This document shows, piece by piece, positions 9,776-17,745 of a DNA stretch of 64,000 nt (within the stretch, counting starts at the first letter, position 1; every line of letters starts with the position of its first letter). The notes beneath the pieces are model-generated. The model did not search any database. It was not told the DNA's origin and saw only the letters and a list, made by a program, of their open reading frames with translations. The translations under genes and the position numbers were made by a program. Origin of the DNA: G963677445 sp963678275 (GTDB taxonomy: Bacteria; Bacteroidota; Ignavibacteria; Ignavibacteriales; Melioribacteraceae); assembly GCA_963678275.1 (NCBI GenBank), contig OY782765.1, positions 3,100,001 to 3,164,000 on the forward strand. The letters run 5' to 3'.

Positions 9776-9969
9776 CCTCTTTCAATTGTTAATTGTTAAT
9801 TGAAATTTTGCCATTATGCGCAGGATTTGACTGTAAACGAGATACTCTTACTCTTGCTCAGATTTTTTAAAGACGATTCCTGATTTCTTGACATATATCA
9901 ATTGAAAACGGAGATTCAAACTATATCTTTTGCCCCTGAATTTAAACAAACAAGGAATAAGGTAATCAG

Positions 9970-10287
9970 ATGCGTTATCAGAATGAAAAAGGAATAATCT
10001 TCCGTTTAACCGGTTATGCTAAAAACGGACACCCTGAAGATATTGATTATCTGATGTCGCTGCTTAATTCCGAAACAACATTTGCGATGACCCGTTTTGT
10101 CGACTACGCCCTGAGTCTTGTGGAAAATATAGAGGGCCTTAAAAGACTTGAATTTTATCTCTTTAACGGCACACAAATCCAGCGGAACTACTCCGGTATG
10201 TGTCTTAACCGAAGGGGTGAATGGAAGATAGTGAAAAAAGCATGGAAGATGGGACTGATAGATGAACGCCAGTTTTACGCGAGATAA
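9970..10287 (+). CDS. Hypothetical 105-residue protein
   Basis: Not recognised. A small soluble basic protein with no signal peptide. The middle (HPEDIDYLMSLLNSETTFAMTRFVDYALSLVENIEGLKRLEFYLF) is predicted helical and could form two or three alpha hairpins, reminiscent of single HEAT-like units. The end, RRGEWKIVKKAWKMGLIDERQ, is basic. The start is supported by AAGGAATAAGG upstream of the ATG, and codon use resembles neighbouring real genes. It is the only plus-strand gene between the tandem repeat array and the convergent WG-repeat gene, with a shared hairpin at its 3' end. Confidence 0.6.
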   Translation: MRYQNEKGIIFRLTGYAKNGHPEDIDYLMSLLNSETTFAMTRFVDYALSLVENIEGLKRLEFYLFNGTQIQRNYSGMCLNRRGEWKIVKKAWKMGLIDERQFYAR

Positions 10288-10292
10288 TAGAA

Positions 10293-10315
10293 GGGGAGCG
10301 GTCGGAACGCTCCCC
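10293..10315. terminator. Hairpin between convergent genes
   Basis: GGGGAGCG (10293-10300) pairs with CGCTCCCC (10308-10315) around a 7-nt loop. It lies between the stops of the plus-strand 105-residue gene and the minus-strand WG-repeat gene and may end both transcripts. Only the minus direction has a weakly T-rich tail, so strength is uncertain. Confidence 0.6.
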
Positions 10316-10327
10316 AAAAATTCAGAA

Positions 10328-12502
10328 TCATTTAGGTTCCCAGATAATCTCTCCTCTCTTTGTAAAATAAAAATATATTTTATCCGGGAGAAATCCGCTT
10401 CCCTGAACTTCATAATATCCCTGGGAAATACCATCAGTAAACATAGATGGCCTGTTATCAAGCATCGGCTCAATCAGCCAATTGCCTGACTTATCAATCA
10501 ATCCCCATACTCCGCCTTTTTTTACCCAGCAAACACCTTCACTGAATGTGGAAACATCTTCAAAAGGTCCATTAATAACCTTTTCACCATTTACATCAAT
10601 AAAGTAATATCCTCCCTCACAGGAAAGAGCCGATCCCTCACAAGTTTCCGAAACTCCAATCAATCCCTCGGAATAAAGAAATCCACAGCCTTTAAATTTC
10701 GGGGGAGTTACTCTCTTCCCTTTTTCATTCAGTATTCCAAACATTTCATTTTTTGAATAAATGATTCTGTTATCATAAAATTTTGCCCTTGTGAATCCCA
10801 CCTGAAGTTTCTCTTCAAATCGAATTTTGACATTTCCACTTTTATCAATCATATGATGTTTCCCATCTTTTTCTACTATAGCCCTTCCCTCTATAAAGTC
10901 ATATGCCTGATCAAATTGTGGAGTGACAGCCCAGTTACCCTTTTTATCAAGATATCCATATTTTCCATCTTCTACTTTAACAGCCGCGGCAAGTCCCTCA
11001 CTAAATCTTTTTACAAGATAATAATCGGGAGGAATTATTATTTTCCCCTCTCTGTTTATAAAGCCCGTTTTTTCATTCACCCTTATTCCTGTAAGCCCGT
11101 CGTGAAAATCAGAGCCAAATAAAGGAGAATAATATTTAGCGGGAATAACTTCAATTCCCTTTTTGTTTATATATCCTTTTTTCGCGTCAAAAATATCCGA
11201 ACCTGGTGGTGAAAATCCGCATAATCCTTCCGAAAAATAATAAATTGTTTCCCATTTGGGCTGAATAACCATATCACCAAGAAGATTAATAAATCCCCAT
11301 TTTTCACCAACCTTAACCCCCATCAATCCTTCCTTAAAAATACCTTCGCTTTCATCTTTTACTTCATCATATTTAATAGGAATAACGAGATTTCCAGCCG
11401 CGTCGACAAACCCGGTTTTACCATTCTTTTTCGCGGTCAGCAGCCTGGGGAATTTGTCTCCACTTTTTTCTTCAAAAATCTTTTTTCCTGAATATACAGG
11501 ATTATTGTGAAGTTTGATATAAATAGTTTTTATTACCCCATGATTATAAACTGTTAATTCATTAACAGTCGACGAACTGTTATTAAGTTTATTTTGGATT
11601 GTTGAAGCATTTTCACCATATAACGATTTATCTGCCAGTTTAAGCGCCAGCGCCCCTGCGTCAAGTTCATACCCCTTATCTCCCCAGATTGAAGTATTTA
11701 TCTCTTCTATACGGGGAAAACCGTTATCCTGATTATCCGCCAGTTTAATTCCCGTGGTTTTACCATCAGATTGTCGAATATACTTTTTATTCCCCTCCGG
11801 GCAGTTGTTTATCAGCCAGGTCGCATATTTATCGGCAACCCGCCAATCCTTCCCAAGATAATTGGCAGGATAAGATAACATAAAATCAAGGAAAGCCTGA
11901 ACATCCCCGATAGCGCTTTTTTCCATCGCGGTAAACATTCCCATTCCCGCGAACCTGCCTGATGTTATCTGCTGTTCCTCCATCTCCCCCTTTAGTTCTT
12001 TCGCGACAGCTACTATATCATTAAGCAGTTGCTGAAGAAAATATTCTTCGAATATCAGACCATCATCATAAAAACTTTTAATGGAAAATATCGGTTCGTT
12101 TTCCAAATTCAAAATGGCCCCGCCCAGCGCGGCAGCTTTATAACATGTGCTTATATACCAGGGATTGGGAACCGGCACAGGGATATCAACTAAAAGAAGC
12201 GCGTCAGGATTTGGCTCAAATCCATCACGGAAAGTAACCTTTAGTTTTGTATGGACCATAGAAATATCAGTAATGGTTGCTCTCCCGACGGCGATATTGT
12301 CGAGATCAGGATATTCCTTCGAATTCACATAAAGCGCGCAATCAGTTCCCGGGATAAAGCCCTCAGATCTGCCTTCGGCGATATAATAATCAATACCAGC
12401 GCGGGGATTTCCCTCTACTCTGTATGTTACTTTCCATTTTTCTGTCTGGGCATATAATCCCGAAATAATAAAAACCAGGAAAAATATTGATATTTTTTTC
12501 AT
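10328..12502 (-). CDS. Exported WG-repeat protein
   Basis: A 724-residue exported protein. A signal peptide is evident (MKKISIFFLVFIISGLYAQ). Residues 20-330 form a helical region of no recognised family. From about residue 335 there is a series of WG repeats (KTGFVDAAGNLVIPIKYDEV, KWGFINLLGDMVIQPKWE, KKGYINKKGIEVIPAKY and others, roughly eight), each of the form K-x-G-(F/Y)-(I/V)-(D/N)-x-x-G-x-x-(V/I)-I-x-P. WG repeats are beta-rich modules common in Bacteroidota, with largely unknown ligands. The protein ends without a T9SS sorting domain, so periplasmic or outer-membrane attachment is likely. AAGG lies upstream of the ATG. It is a stand-alone gene. Confidence 0.85.
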   Translation of the reverse strand: MKKISIFFLVFIISGLYAQTEKWKVTYRVEGNPRAGIDYYIAEGRSEGFIPGTDCALYVNSKEYPDLDNIAVGRATITDISMVHTKLKVTFRDGFEPNPDALLLVDIPVPVPNPWYISTCYKAAALGGAILNLENEPIFSIKSFYDDGLIFEEYFLQQLLNDIVAVAKELKGEMEEQQITSGRFAGMGMFTAMEKSAIGDVQAFLDFMLSYPANYLGKDWRVADKYATWLINNCPEGNKKYIRQSDGKTTGIKLADNQDNGFPRIEEINTSIWGDKGYELDAGALALKLADKSLYGENASTIQNKLNNSSSTVNELTVYNHGVIKTIYIKLHNNPVYSGKKIFEEKSGDKFPRLLTAKKNGKTGFVDAAGNLVIPIKYDEVKDESEGIFKEGLMGVKVGEKWGFINLLGDMVIQPKWETIYYFSEGLCGFSPPGSDIFDAKKGYINKKGIEVIPAKYYSPLFGSDFHDGLTGIRVNEKTGFINREGKIIIPPDYYLVKRFSEGLAAAVKVEDGKYGYLDKKGNWAVTPQFDQAYDFIEGRAIVEKDGKHHMIDKSGNVKIRFEEKLQVGFTRAKFYDNRIIYSKNEMFGILNEKGKRVTPPKFKGCGFLYSEGLIGVSETCEGSALSCEGGYYFIDVNGEKVINGPFEDVSTFSEGVCWVKKGGVWGLIDKSGNWLIEPMLDNRPSMFTDGISQGYYEVQGSGFLPDKIYFYFTKRGEIIWEPK

Positions 12503-12981
12503 TTTTCGCAGCCTTTTAGAGTGATCAGTTAACCTGAAACAAATATTATAAAATATTTTGATAAAGTCGAATTTTCCACTGAAAAATTGCGCGGAGAATT
12601 CAAAATAGGTAATATGCCCTATAATTAACAGGAGAAAACAAAAGGACTGAACATTCGCAATCGAAGTCGTTATCGAAATCTGTTTTATAAATCAGAGATG
12701 TGTTTTGGTAATTTGGTGGCATTTTTCCTGCCTGAATCTGCGAAATCCTCGTAACCAGAAAAATCTGCGGTCCTCTTTTCAATTATTCACTGTTAATTGA
12801 TTCATTGCCTTTTTAGGTGGAATTTAACCGCTCATAGAATAGTCCTTCTTTCGAATGCGGGTACGAATATGGCTCGTATTAACTTAAATAATCCGATATT
12901 CTTACAGTTAAAGCTTGGATTTTAATATTAAATTGAATGAAACATTCCCGGGGAGATATCCCCCCGGGCTAAATATTTTTT
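12503..12981. other. Non-coding stretch with composite-repeat remnant and terminator-like hairpin
   Basis: Near 12720-12830 there is a degenerate copy of a composite repeat seen also at 9740-9830, 25.8-25.9 kb and 53.65-53.77 kb (AATCTGCGAAATCC, then a TTAATTG-rich stretch, then a GTGGAATTTAAC phrase). A GC-rich stem CCCGGGGA/TCCCCCCGGG at 12947-12968 sits just downstream of the 63-residue minus-strand gene and may terminate it. No gene seen. Confidence 0.55.
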
Positions 12982-13173
12982 TTAGAATTTGGGAGATTTT
13001 TCACCTGTTATTGCCTCAACTTCCTTGCGGAATTTGTCAATAAGCTCAGGCGTGTCAGGCTCAAAAGCTGCTTTCGCCGATGGAATTTTTGTTTTTCTGG
13101 CAAGTTCGAGTTTGCCGGCAAGCCCCTTTTTTTCACCGATATACTTAAAGTATTTTAATAATATTTCAGCCAT
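12982..13173 (-). CDS. Small 63-residue protein translationally coupled to the V4R protein
   Basis: Not recognised. The start at 13173 (MAEILLKYFKYIG) overlaps the end of the V4R gene by 8 bp and has GAGAGGATCAGGG upstream; the longer open frame reaching 13302 lies entirely inside that gene and is not preferred. The protein is soluble, basic in the middle (KLELARKTKIPSAKAA) and amphipathic at its end (DKFRKEVEAITGEK). The overlap implies translational coupling and a role alongside the V4R sensor-like protein. The terminator-like hairpin at 12947-12968 ends the pair. Confidence 0.65.
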   Translation of the reverse strand: MAEILLKYFKYIGEKKGLAGKLELARKTKIPSAKAAFEPDTPELIDKFRKEVEAITGEKSPKF

Positions 13174-13786
13174 TGTCCCTGATCCTCTCAAAAAATTTGT
13201 TATAAACTTCCATATAAGGTTTTGCTTCATCACCCCATGCTTCAGGCGGTTGAATTTTCCATTCGCAGTGATCATCACCTTTCCCCACACAGAGAGGCTC
13301 AATCGCTACCAACGGCGATCCAAAAAACGCGGTTCCCCATCCCGAAGCATAACCCATCAATGACCAGCAGACAGGTTCATCAGATTCATGATTGAATGAA
13401 AGATACTGCTCAGCTTCATAGGAGTTTGTCCATACACCGGTAAAATAAAACTCCCCTGTATCCCTGTTATATCTTATTTCTTTCGGGGCAGCCTGCACTA
13501 TTCCTTCCCAGGTATGAATAACAGGTCCCGAAGCGAGAAGATCCATTTCACTATCAAACTCATAATTGAGTTTCATTTGCATAAAATCAGCGTATCCATT
13601 CTGGAAACCAAACTCAAGAAATATTTTTCTTGCTTTTTCTGTCCCCAGTTCTTCAACAAGACTCTGCCTGAGAAGCCCCACGGCGTTCGCATCAAATATC
13701 ACCAGCCTTGAGCCCTTGAATTGGGTAATGCCGGTTTCAATGCTATATTGAATGTCTTTGGATAAATCAAAATCGGTAGCCTTCAT
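13166..13786 (-). CDS. XylR_N/V4R-domain protein
   Basis: A 206-residue stand-alone sensor-type protein. Residues 1-80 resemble the N-terminal domain of XylR-type activators (SRLVIFDANAVGLLRQSLVEELG). Residues 90-190 form a V4R (4-vinyl-reductase) domain: GEFYFTGVWTNSYEAEQYL, EPVCWSLMGYASGWGTAFFG, then ECVGKGDDHCEWKI-like end (here EPLCVGKGDDHCEWKIQPP) with the conserved Cys/His positions. V4R domains bind small hydrophobic ligands or cofactors. There is no DNA-binding or AAA+ domain, so output must go through a partner, possibly the overlapping 63-residue protein. AGGAG lies upstream of the start. Function beyond ligand sensing is inferred. Confidence 0.8.
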   Translation of the reverse strand: MKATDFDLSKDIQYSIETGITQFKGSRLVIFDANAVGLLRQSLVEELGTEKARKIFLEFGFQNGYADFMQMKLNYEFDSEMDLLASGPVIHTWEGIVQAAPKEIRYNRDTGEFYFTGVWTNSYEAEQYLSFNHESDEPVCWSLMGYASGWGTAFFGSPLVAIEPLCVGKGDDHCEWKIQPPEAWGDEAKPYMEVYNKFFERIRDNG

Positions 13787-13962
13787 ATAATATACTCCTG
13801 AATCTTTTTAATGGATTAGTTATCTTTTCTTCTTTATCAGGATGATCCGGTCAGACAATCGTATTATCGGACAATATAGATTTTTCTTTATTTAATTATT
13901 AAAAATATAGATTTATTTTTGAAAGATATTTCGGCCAAAATTCAATTTACTAACAATGGTTC

Positions 13963-13997
13963 TTAATATTTCGGCGGAATATTCGGCGCAATATTAA
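13963..13997. promoter_or_regulatory. AT-rich inverted repeat in a divergent intergenic region
   Basis: TTAATATT (13963-13970) and AATATTAA (13990-13997) are perfect inverted arms around two CGGCG-containing half-turn repeats. They lie in the 343 bp gap (13787-14129) between the divergent V4R gene and the SF2 helicase gene. This could be an operator for either gene. Nothing else was recognised in the gap; no clear promoter hexamers were identified. Confidence 0.3.
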
Positions 13998-14129
13998 ATT
14001 ATTTATTCATTGTCCTGTTAGCTTTCAACATATTCCGGAAATTTATATAATATTGTTTATTTTTGTTATCAATAAACAGGTTCTTTTAATAAATTATAAT
14101 TTGTTGACAATCTTTAACCGGGGGCTCTA

Positions 14130-16835
14130 TTGAAAAATTTTCCGGCAGGTATAAGATTCAAATTCGAATGGAGAAAATACCAGCAAAGAGTACTTGATAA
14201 TCTCAACCTCTACCTTAAAGACAATCATTTACATATTATCGCTCCCCCGGGATCAGGGAAAACCGTACTCGGACTTGAAGCGGCTTTAAGAATAAATAAG
14301 CCGACCCTCATTCTTGCCCCCACTGTCGCAATAAAAAACCAATGGATATCACGCTTCTGTGAACTATTTCTGCAGACTAAACGCAGGCCGGAATGGATAT
14401 CAGCCAATATTAAAAATCCTGCTTTTTTGACTGTCGCCACATATCAGGCGCTTTATGCGGCAGTAAGAGGGAATCTGCAGGAAAATAATTCCGGAACAAA
14501 AGATGATCCTCATCTAAATGGATTAACTGTTTCTGAGCCTCCCCAATTAATTAAATCGCTGAAAGAAATCGGAATGAGTGTTGTCGTATTGGACGAAGCT
14601 CATCACTTAAGGAATGAATGGTGGAAATGCCTTTCATTCATGATAGATATTTTGAAGCCGACCACTATCGGTTTGACAGCGACCCCGCCTTATGATGTTT
14701 CATATAATGAATGGCAAAGATATATTCATCTGAATGGACCGGTCGATGAAGAAATTTCTGTTCCTGAACTTGTCAGCGAGGGTGATCTTTGTCCGCATCA
14801 GGACTATGTTTATATATCAAAACCCTGCGAGGAAGAACAGAAGCTGGTAAATGAACATACAAAAAATGTTTGTGAAACCATTCGGGAAACAGTAAAAAAT
14901 CCCGAAATAACACAAGCTCTGCTGAATCACCCTTTTTTCATTTCACCAGAAGATAATATTGAAAAGATATATGAAAGAATAGAATTTTATTCGGCGCTTC
15001 TGATTTATTTAAACCATCAGGAAATAAAAATTTCCAACTCTCATTTAAACCTGATAGGTGTAAAAGAAAGCCGTCTGCCGGAATTGACTGATGACTGGCT
15101 GGAAATTTTGCTTAGCTGGTATCTTCTGAAAATTCCCGGTGATTTTCCCGGCGCGAAAAACCATCAGCAGAAATTGCTGAAAATACTTTCTGAAAGAAGA
15201 ATTCTTGAGGGAACTGTTATCAGCTTTCGGAGCAATGAAAATATTGTTAAAGCTCTCGGCTCAAGTATGAGCAAAATAGAAAGCATTACCCGGATAGTTG
15301 AGACAGAATTTGTTAACCTGGGGCAGGAACTCAGGATGGTGATTCTTACCGATTATATCCGCAGGGAATTCCTGCCCGATAAAGATAATAAATCAAAGAA
15401 GTTAACAAAGATTGGCGTGATTCCGATATTCGAAAAATTAAGAAAAGAAGCTCCCTCCGGAATCCGCCTGGGGGTCCTGACAGGATCAATAGTCATTTTA
15501 CACAAATCGGTCCTGGAAATTCTTGAAAAAGAAGCCGGCAATCGCGGCATTGATAATCTTTGCTTCAGTCAATTCCCGGGTGAAAAAGATTATTTAATTA
15601 TTAAACTCAATGCCAAAATTCGCAATATAATAGTTCAAATTGTTACAAAAATTTTCGAGTCGGGCAGAATAGAAACGCTGATCGGCACAAAATCCCTCCT
15701 GGGCGAGGGGTGGGACGCCCCTTCAATTAATTCTCTCATTCTTGCCAGCTTCGTCGGTTCGTTTGTGTCATCTAATCAGATGAGAGGAAGAGCAATAAGA
15801 AAAGATCCCGCCAGAGATGATAAAACCGGTAATATCTGGCACCTTGTCTGCGCTTCGGGTTCACTAATGCATGGCGGTGATGATGTTGATATTCTCAGCA
15901 GAAGATTCCGTGCTTTTACCGGAATAAACTACACAAAGCCTTTCAGAATTGAAAATGGCATCGAAAGATTAGATCTGCCTCTTTTATATGATGATAATGG
16001 CATAAACAGTTACAACAAAAAGATAGCGCAATATGCCGGAGAACGTGAAAAACTTAAAAAATCCTGGATCAGGGCGATTGAAAAGGGAGTCAGCATAAAG
16101 GAAGAAATTAAAAGGCCATTCGAAGGGAAAATGAGTTATCACAGGACAAAAACTTATTATTCCCGTAATACTATTAAAAATCTCACTTATTCGCTTCTTT
16201 CCGCTCTAGCCTCCTATTCGCACCTTGTAATGAACGTATTAAACCGAATCCGTCACCAGATTGAATCTCTATCGGTCATGCTGAATATTCTCGCAGCAGC
16301 GGGAATTGCCGCATTTCTTCTTTATGGTTACAAAACAGTAAACCTGTTAAGATTATATGTTAAATACAGGGATATAGCCAAAGATACCGGTAAAATAGCC
16401 GAAGCGCTGCTTAACACTCTCATAGAAATGGGTGAAATAAGAAACGAGGATAATATTAGTGTTAACTCGATAGTAGCGATTGATGGGACTGTCAACTGCA
16501 GACTTTCCGGCGGGACTTTATATGAAAATTCTATCTTTGTAAAATCACTCAAAGAAATTCTTGATCCGATAGATAATCCCCGATATATAATTATCCGCAC
16601 AGGGATCTTTCTTAATATTTTCAGGCAGTATGATTATCACGCGGTACCTGAACTGATTGGCAAAAATAAAAAATGGGCCGAGTTTTTCGCTCAGGAATGG
16701 TATTATTGCGTCGGACGCTGCAGATATATATTTACCAGAACAGTTCATGGAAGACGAGCGCTTCTGAAGGCAAGAATGAACTCCCTCAGCTCAGAATTCC
16801 GCAGCAAAAGTGAAAGAAAAAGCGTCTGGAAATAG
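14130..16835 (+). CDS. SF2 DEAD/DEAH-type helicase with C-terminal membrane segment
   Basis: A 901-residue superfamily 2 helicase/translocase. Motif I is APPGSGKT (38-45), motif II DEAH (155-158), motif III TAT in IGLTATPP, and the second RecA domain has GTKSLLGEGWDAPSINSLI and the motif VI-like QMRGRAIRKDP. The helicase core ends near residue 590. The C-terminal 300 residues are different: a hydrophobic stretch near 717-740 (NILAAAGIAAFLLYGY) looks like a membrane helix or buried hairpin, followed by a soluble domain ending KSERKSVWK. The start is TTG at 14130; no in-frame ATG exists before the catalytic motifs. It is a single-gene unit, 3.5 kb upstream of the RecQ-PRTase/DprA cassette. The substrate is unknown; restriction or defence roles are possible but not shown. 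Confidence 0.8.
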   Translation: MKNFPAGIRFKFEWRKYQQRVLDNLNLYLKDNHLHIIAPPGSGKTVLGLEAALRINKPTLILAPTVAIKNQWISRFCELFLQTKRRPEWISANIKNPAFLTVATYQALYAAVRGNLQENNSGTKDDPHLNGLTVSEPPQLIKSLKEIGMSVVVLDEAHHLRNEWWKCLSFMIDILKPTTIGLTATPPYDVSYNEWQRYIHLNGPVDEEISVPELVSEGDLCPHQDYVYISKPCEEEQKLVNEHTKNVCETIRETVKNPEITQALLNHPFFISPEDNIEKIYERIEFYSALLIYLNHQEIKISNSHLNLIGVKESRLPELTDDWLEILLSWYLLKIPGDFPGAKNHQQKLLKILSERRILEGTVISFRSNENIVKALGSSMSKIESITRIVETEFVNLGQELRMVILTDYIRREFLPDKDNKSKKLTKIGVIPIFEKLRKEAPSGIRLGVLTGSIVILHKSVLEILEKEAGNRGIDNLCFSQFPGEKDYLIIKLNAKIRNIIVQIVTKIFESGRIETLIGTKSLLGEGWDAPSINSLILASFVGSFVSSNQMRGRAIRKDPARDDKTGNIWHLVCASGSLMHGGDDVDILSRRFRAFTGINYTKPFRIENGIERLDLPLLYDDNGINSYNKKIAQYAGEREKLKKSWIRAIEKGVSIKEEIKRPFEGKMSYHRTKTYYSRNTIKNLTYSLLSALASYSHLVMNVLNRIRHQIESLSVMLNILAAAGIAAFLLYGYKTVNLLRLYVKYRDIAKDTGKIAEALLNTLIEMGEIRNEDNISVNSIVAIDGTVNCRLSGGTLYENSIFVKSLKEILDPIDNPRYIIIRTGIFLNIFRQYDYHAVPELIGKNKKWAEFFAQEWYYCVGRCRYIFTRTVHGRRALLKARMNSLSSEFRSKSERKSVWK

Positions 16836-17107
16836 GTCGCCTGTTGATTATCAAAATCAGGAATTAATTTCCCGACGAACAAAGGTCTCTTTTTATTATT
16901 GTTTCCCCTTTTCATTCGCGCATTTGTGGCCTGTTTATAACTTTTCTCCCCTAAAAGTTTGCTCTTTTTACACCCGCAAACCACCTGTTACATCTTTTGA
17001 CATCTCCTTACTTTCCTATGACAACTCCCCCCGCGACCATGCCGTCTTAATTAACAGAACGACATAATAATTGAACAACAAAGTTTAATAAAACAGGAGT
17101 AAGGAAA

Positions 17108-17491
17108 ATGAAACGGAATCAGACAACATCGACAGCATTAACAGTTTTGGCGGTTCTTCTTTTATCAGTTCTCTCATACGGACAGAGCAGCGCGATTAAA
17201 AACCTCGAAATGGGAATAAAATCAGATAACGCCGGATTACAAAAACAATCTGTTTATTATGCAGGCAAATATGAAATTAAAGAAGTGATTCCCGCTCTCA
17301 TGACCGCTCTGGAAAACACAAAAGATGCCGGAACGCGGAAGCTTATCGTAAGAACTCTTTACAAAATAGACCCCGCGAAAGCCCTTAAATCAATCAACAA
17401 TCTCACGGCGGCAGATGAACAGGTTAAGAAATTATGCGACGCTTTGAATTATGATTATAATGTAAATGTAAGTACAGTCGCCGCGAGATAA
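17108..17491 (+). CDS. Small exported HEAT-like protein
   Basis: A 127-residue exported protein. The N-terminal signal peptide is clear (TALTVLAVLLLSVLSYGQSS). The mature part is all helical with two HEAT-like hairpins (NAGLQKQSVYYAGKYEIKEVIPALMTAL, then DAGTRKLIVRTLYKIDPAKALK), consistent with a periplasmic protein-interaction module. ACAGGAGTAAGG gives a strong ribosome-binding site. It is a single-gene transcript with a good terminator at 17523-17552. Small secreted HEAT-like proteins of this kind are common in Bacteroidota/Ignavibacteria; the function is unknown. Confidence 0.72.
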   Translation: MKRNQTTSTALTVLAVLLLSVLSYGQSSAIKNLEMGIKSDNAGLQKQSVYYAGKYEIKEVIPALMTALENTKDAGTRKLIVRTLYKIDPAKALKSINNLTAADEQVKKLCDALNYDYNVNVSTVAAR

Positions 17492-17522
17492 CAAATGGTT
17501 CCTTATATAAATCTCCCTTTTT

Positions 17523-17552
17523 AATCCCCCGCAACAGTCGGGGGATTTTTTT
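17523..17552 (+). terminator. Rho-independent terminator
   Basis: ATCCCCCG pairs with CGGGGGAT around CAACAGT and is followed by a run of seven T. It lies 32 bp after the stop of the small HEAT-like protein gene. Confidence 0.88.
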
Positions 17553-17660
17553 GGTTTCGATAAGCTCAGCCAACGGGCTTTCGTAGACCTGCTGTGATAC
17601 TCTATTCCTGTTCTATAACTGCGGCAAAGTAAAAAACGAAACGGCAGCAAAAACTGATAT

Positions 17661-17696
17661 AAAAAAACCTCCGGGGTTTTAGAAACCCCGGAGGTT
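17661..17696 (-). terminator. Rho-independent terminator
   Basis: A perfect 14 bp stem (17666-17679 with 17683-17696, arms AACCTCCGGGGTTT and its complement) with a TAG triloop. On the minus strand it is followed by seven T, so it terminates the Asp-box/T9SS gene. Between this and the previous terminator lies a GATAAGCTCAGCCAACGGGC phrase, a fragment of a dispersed CTGAGC-type repeat. Confidence 0.9.
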
Positions 17697-17745
17697 CGGT
17701 AAACAATTCATCTTATTAAAGTGACTACGTCACAAAACAGCCCCG

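Noticed and set aside
7203..9969. Prophage next to the tail-collar genes
   Set aside because: No integrase, capsid, terminase, portal or lysis gene is present on either side.
12982..13302. 106-residue frame at the end of the V4R gene
   Set aside because: The first 43 codons lie inside the V4R gene in another frame; the start at 13173 with a ribosome-binding site is better.
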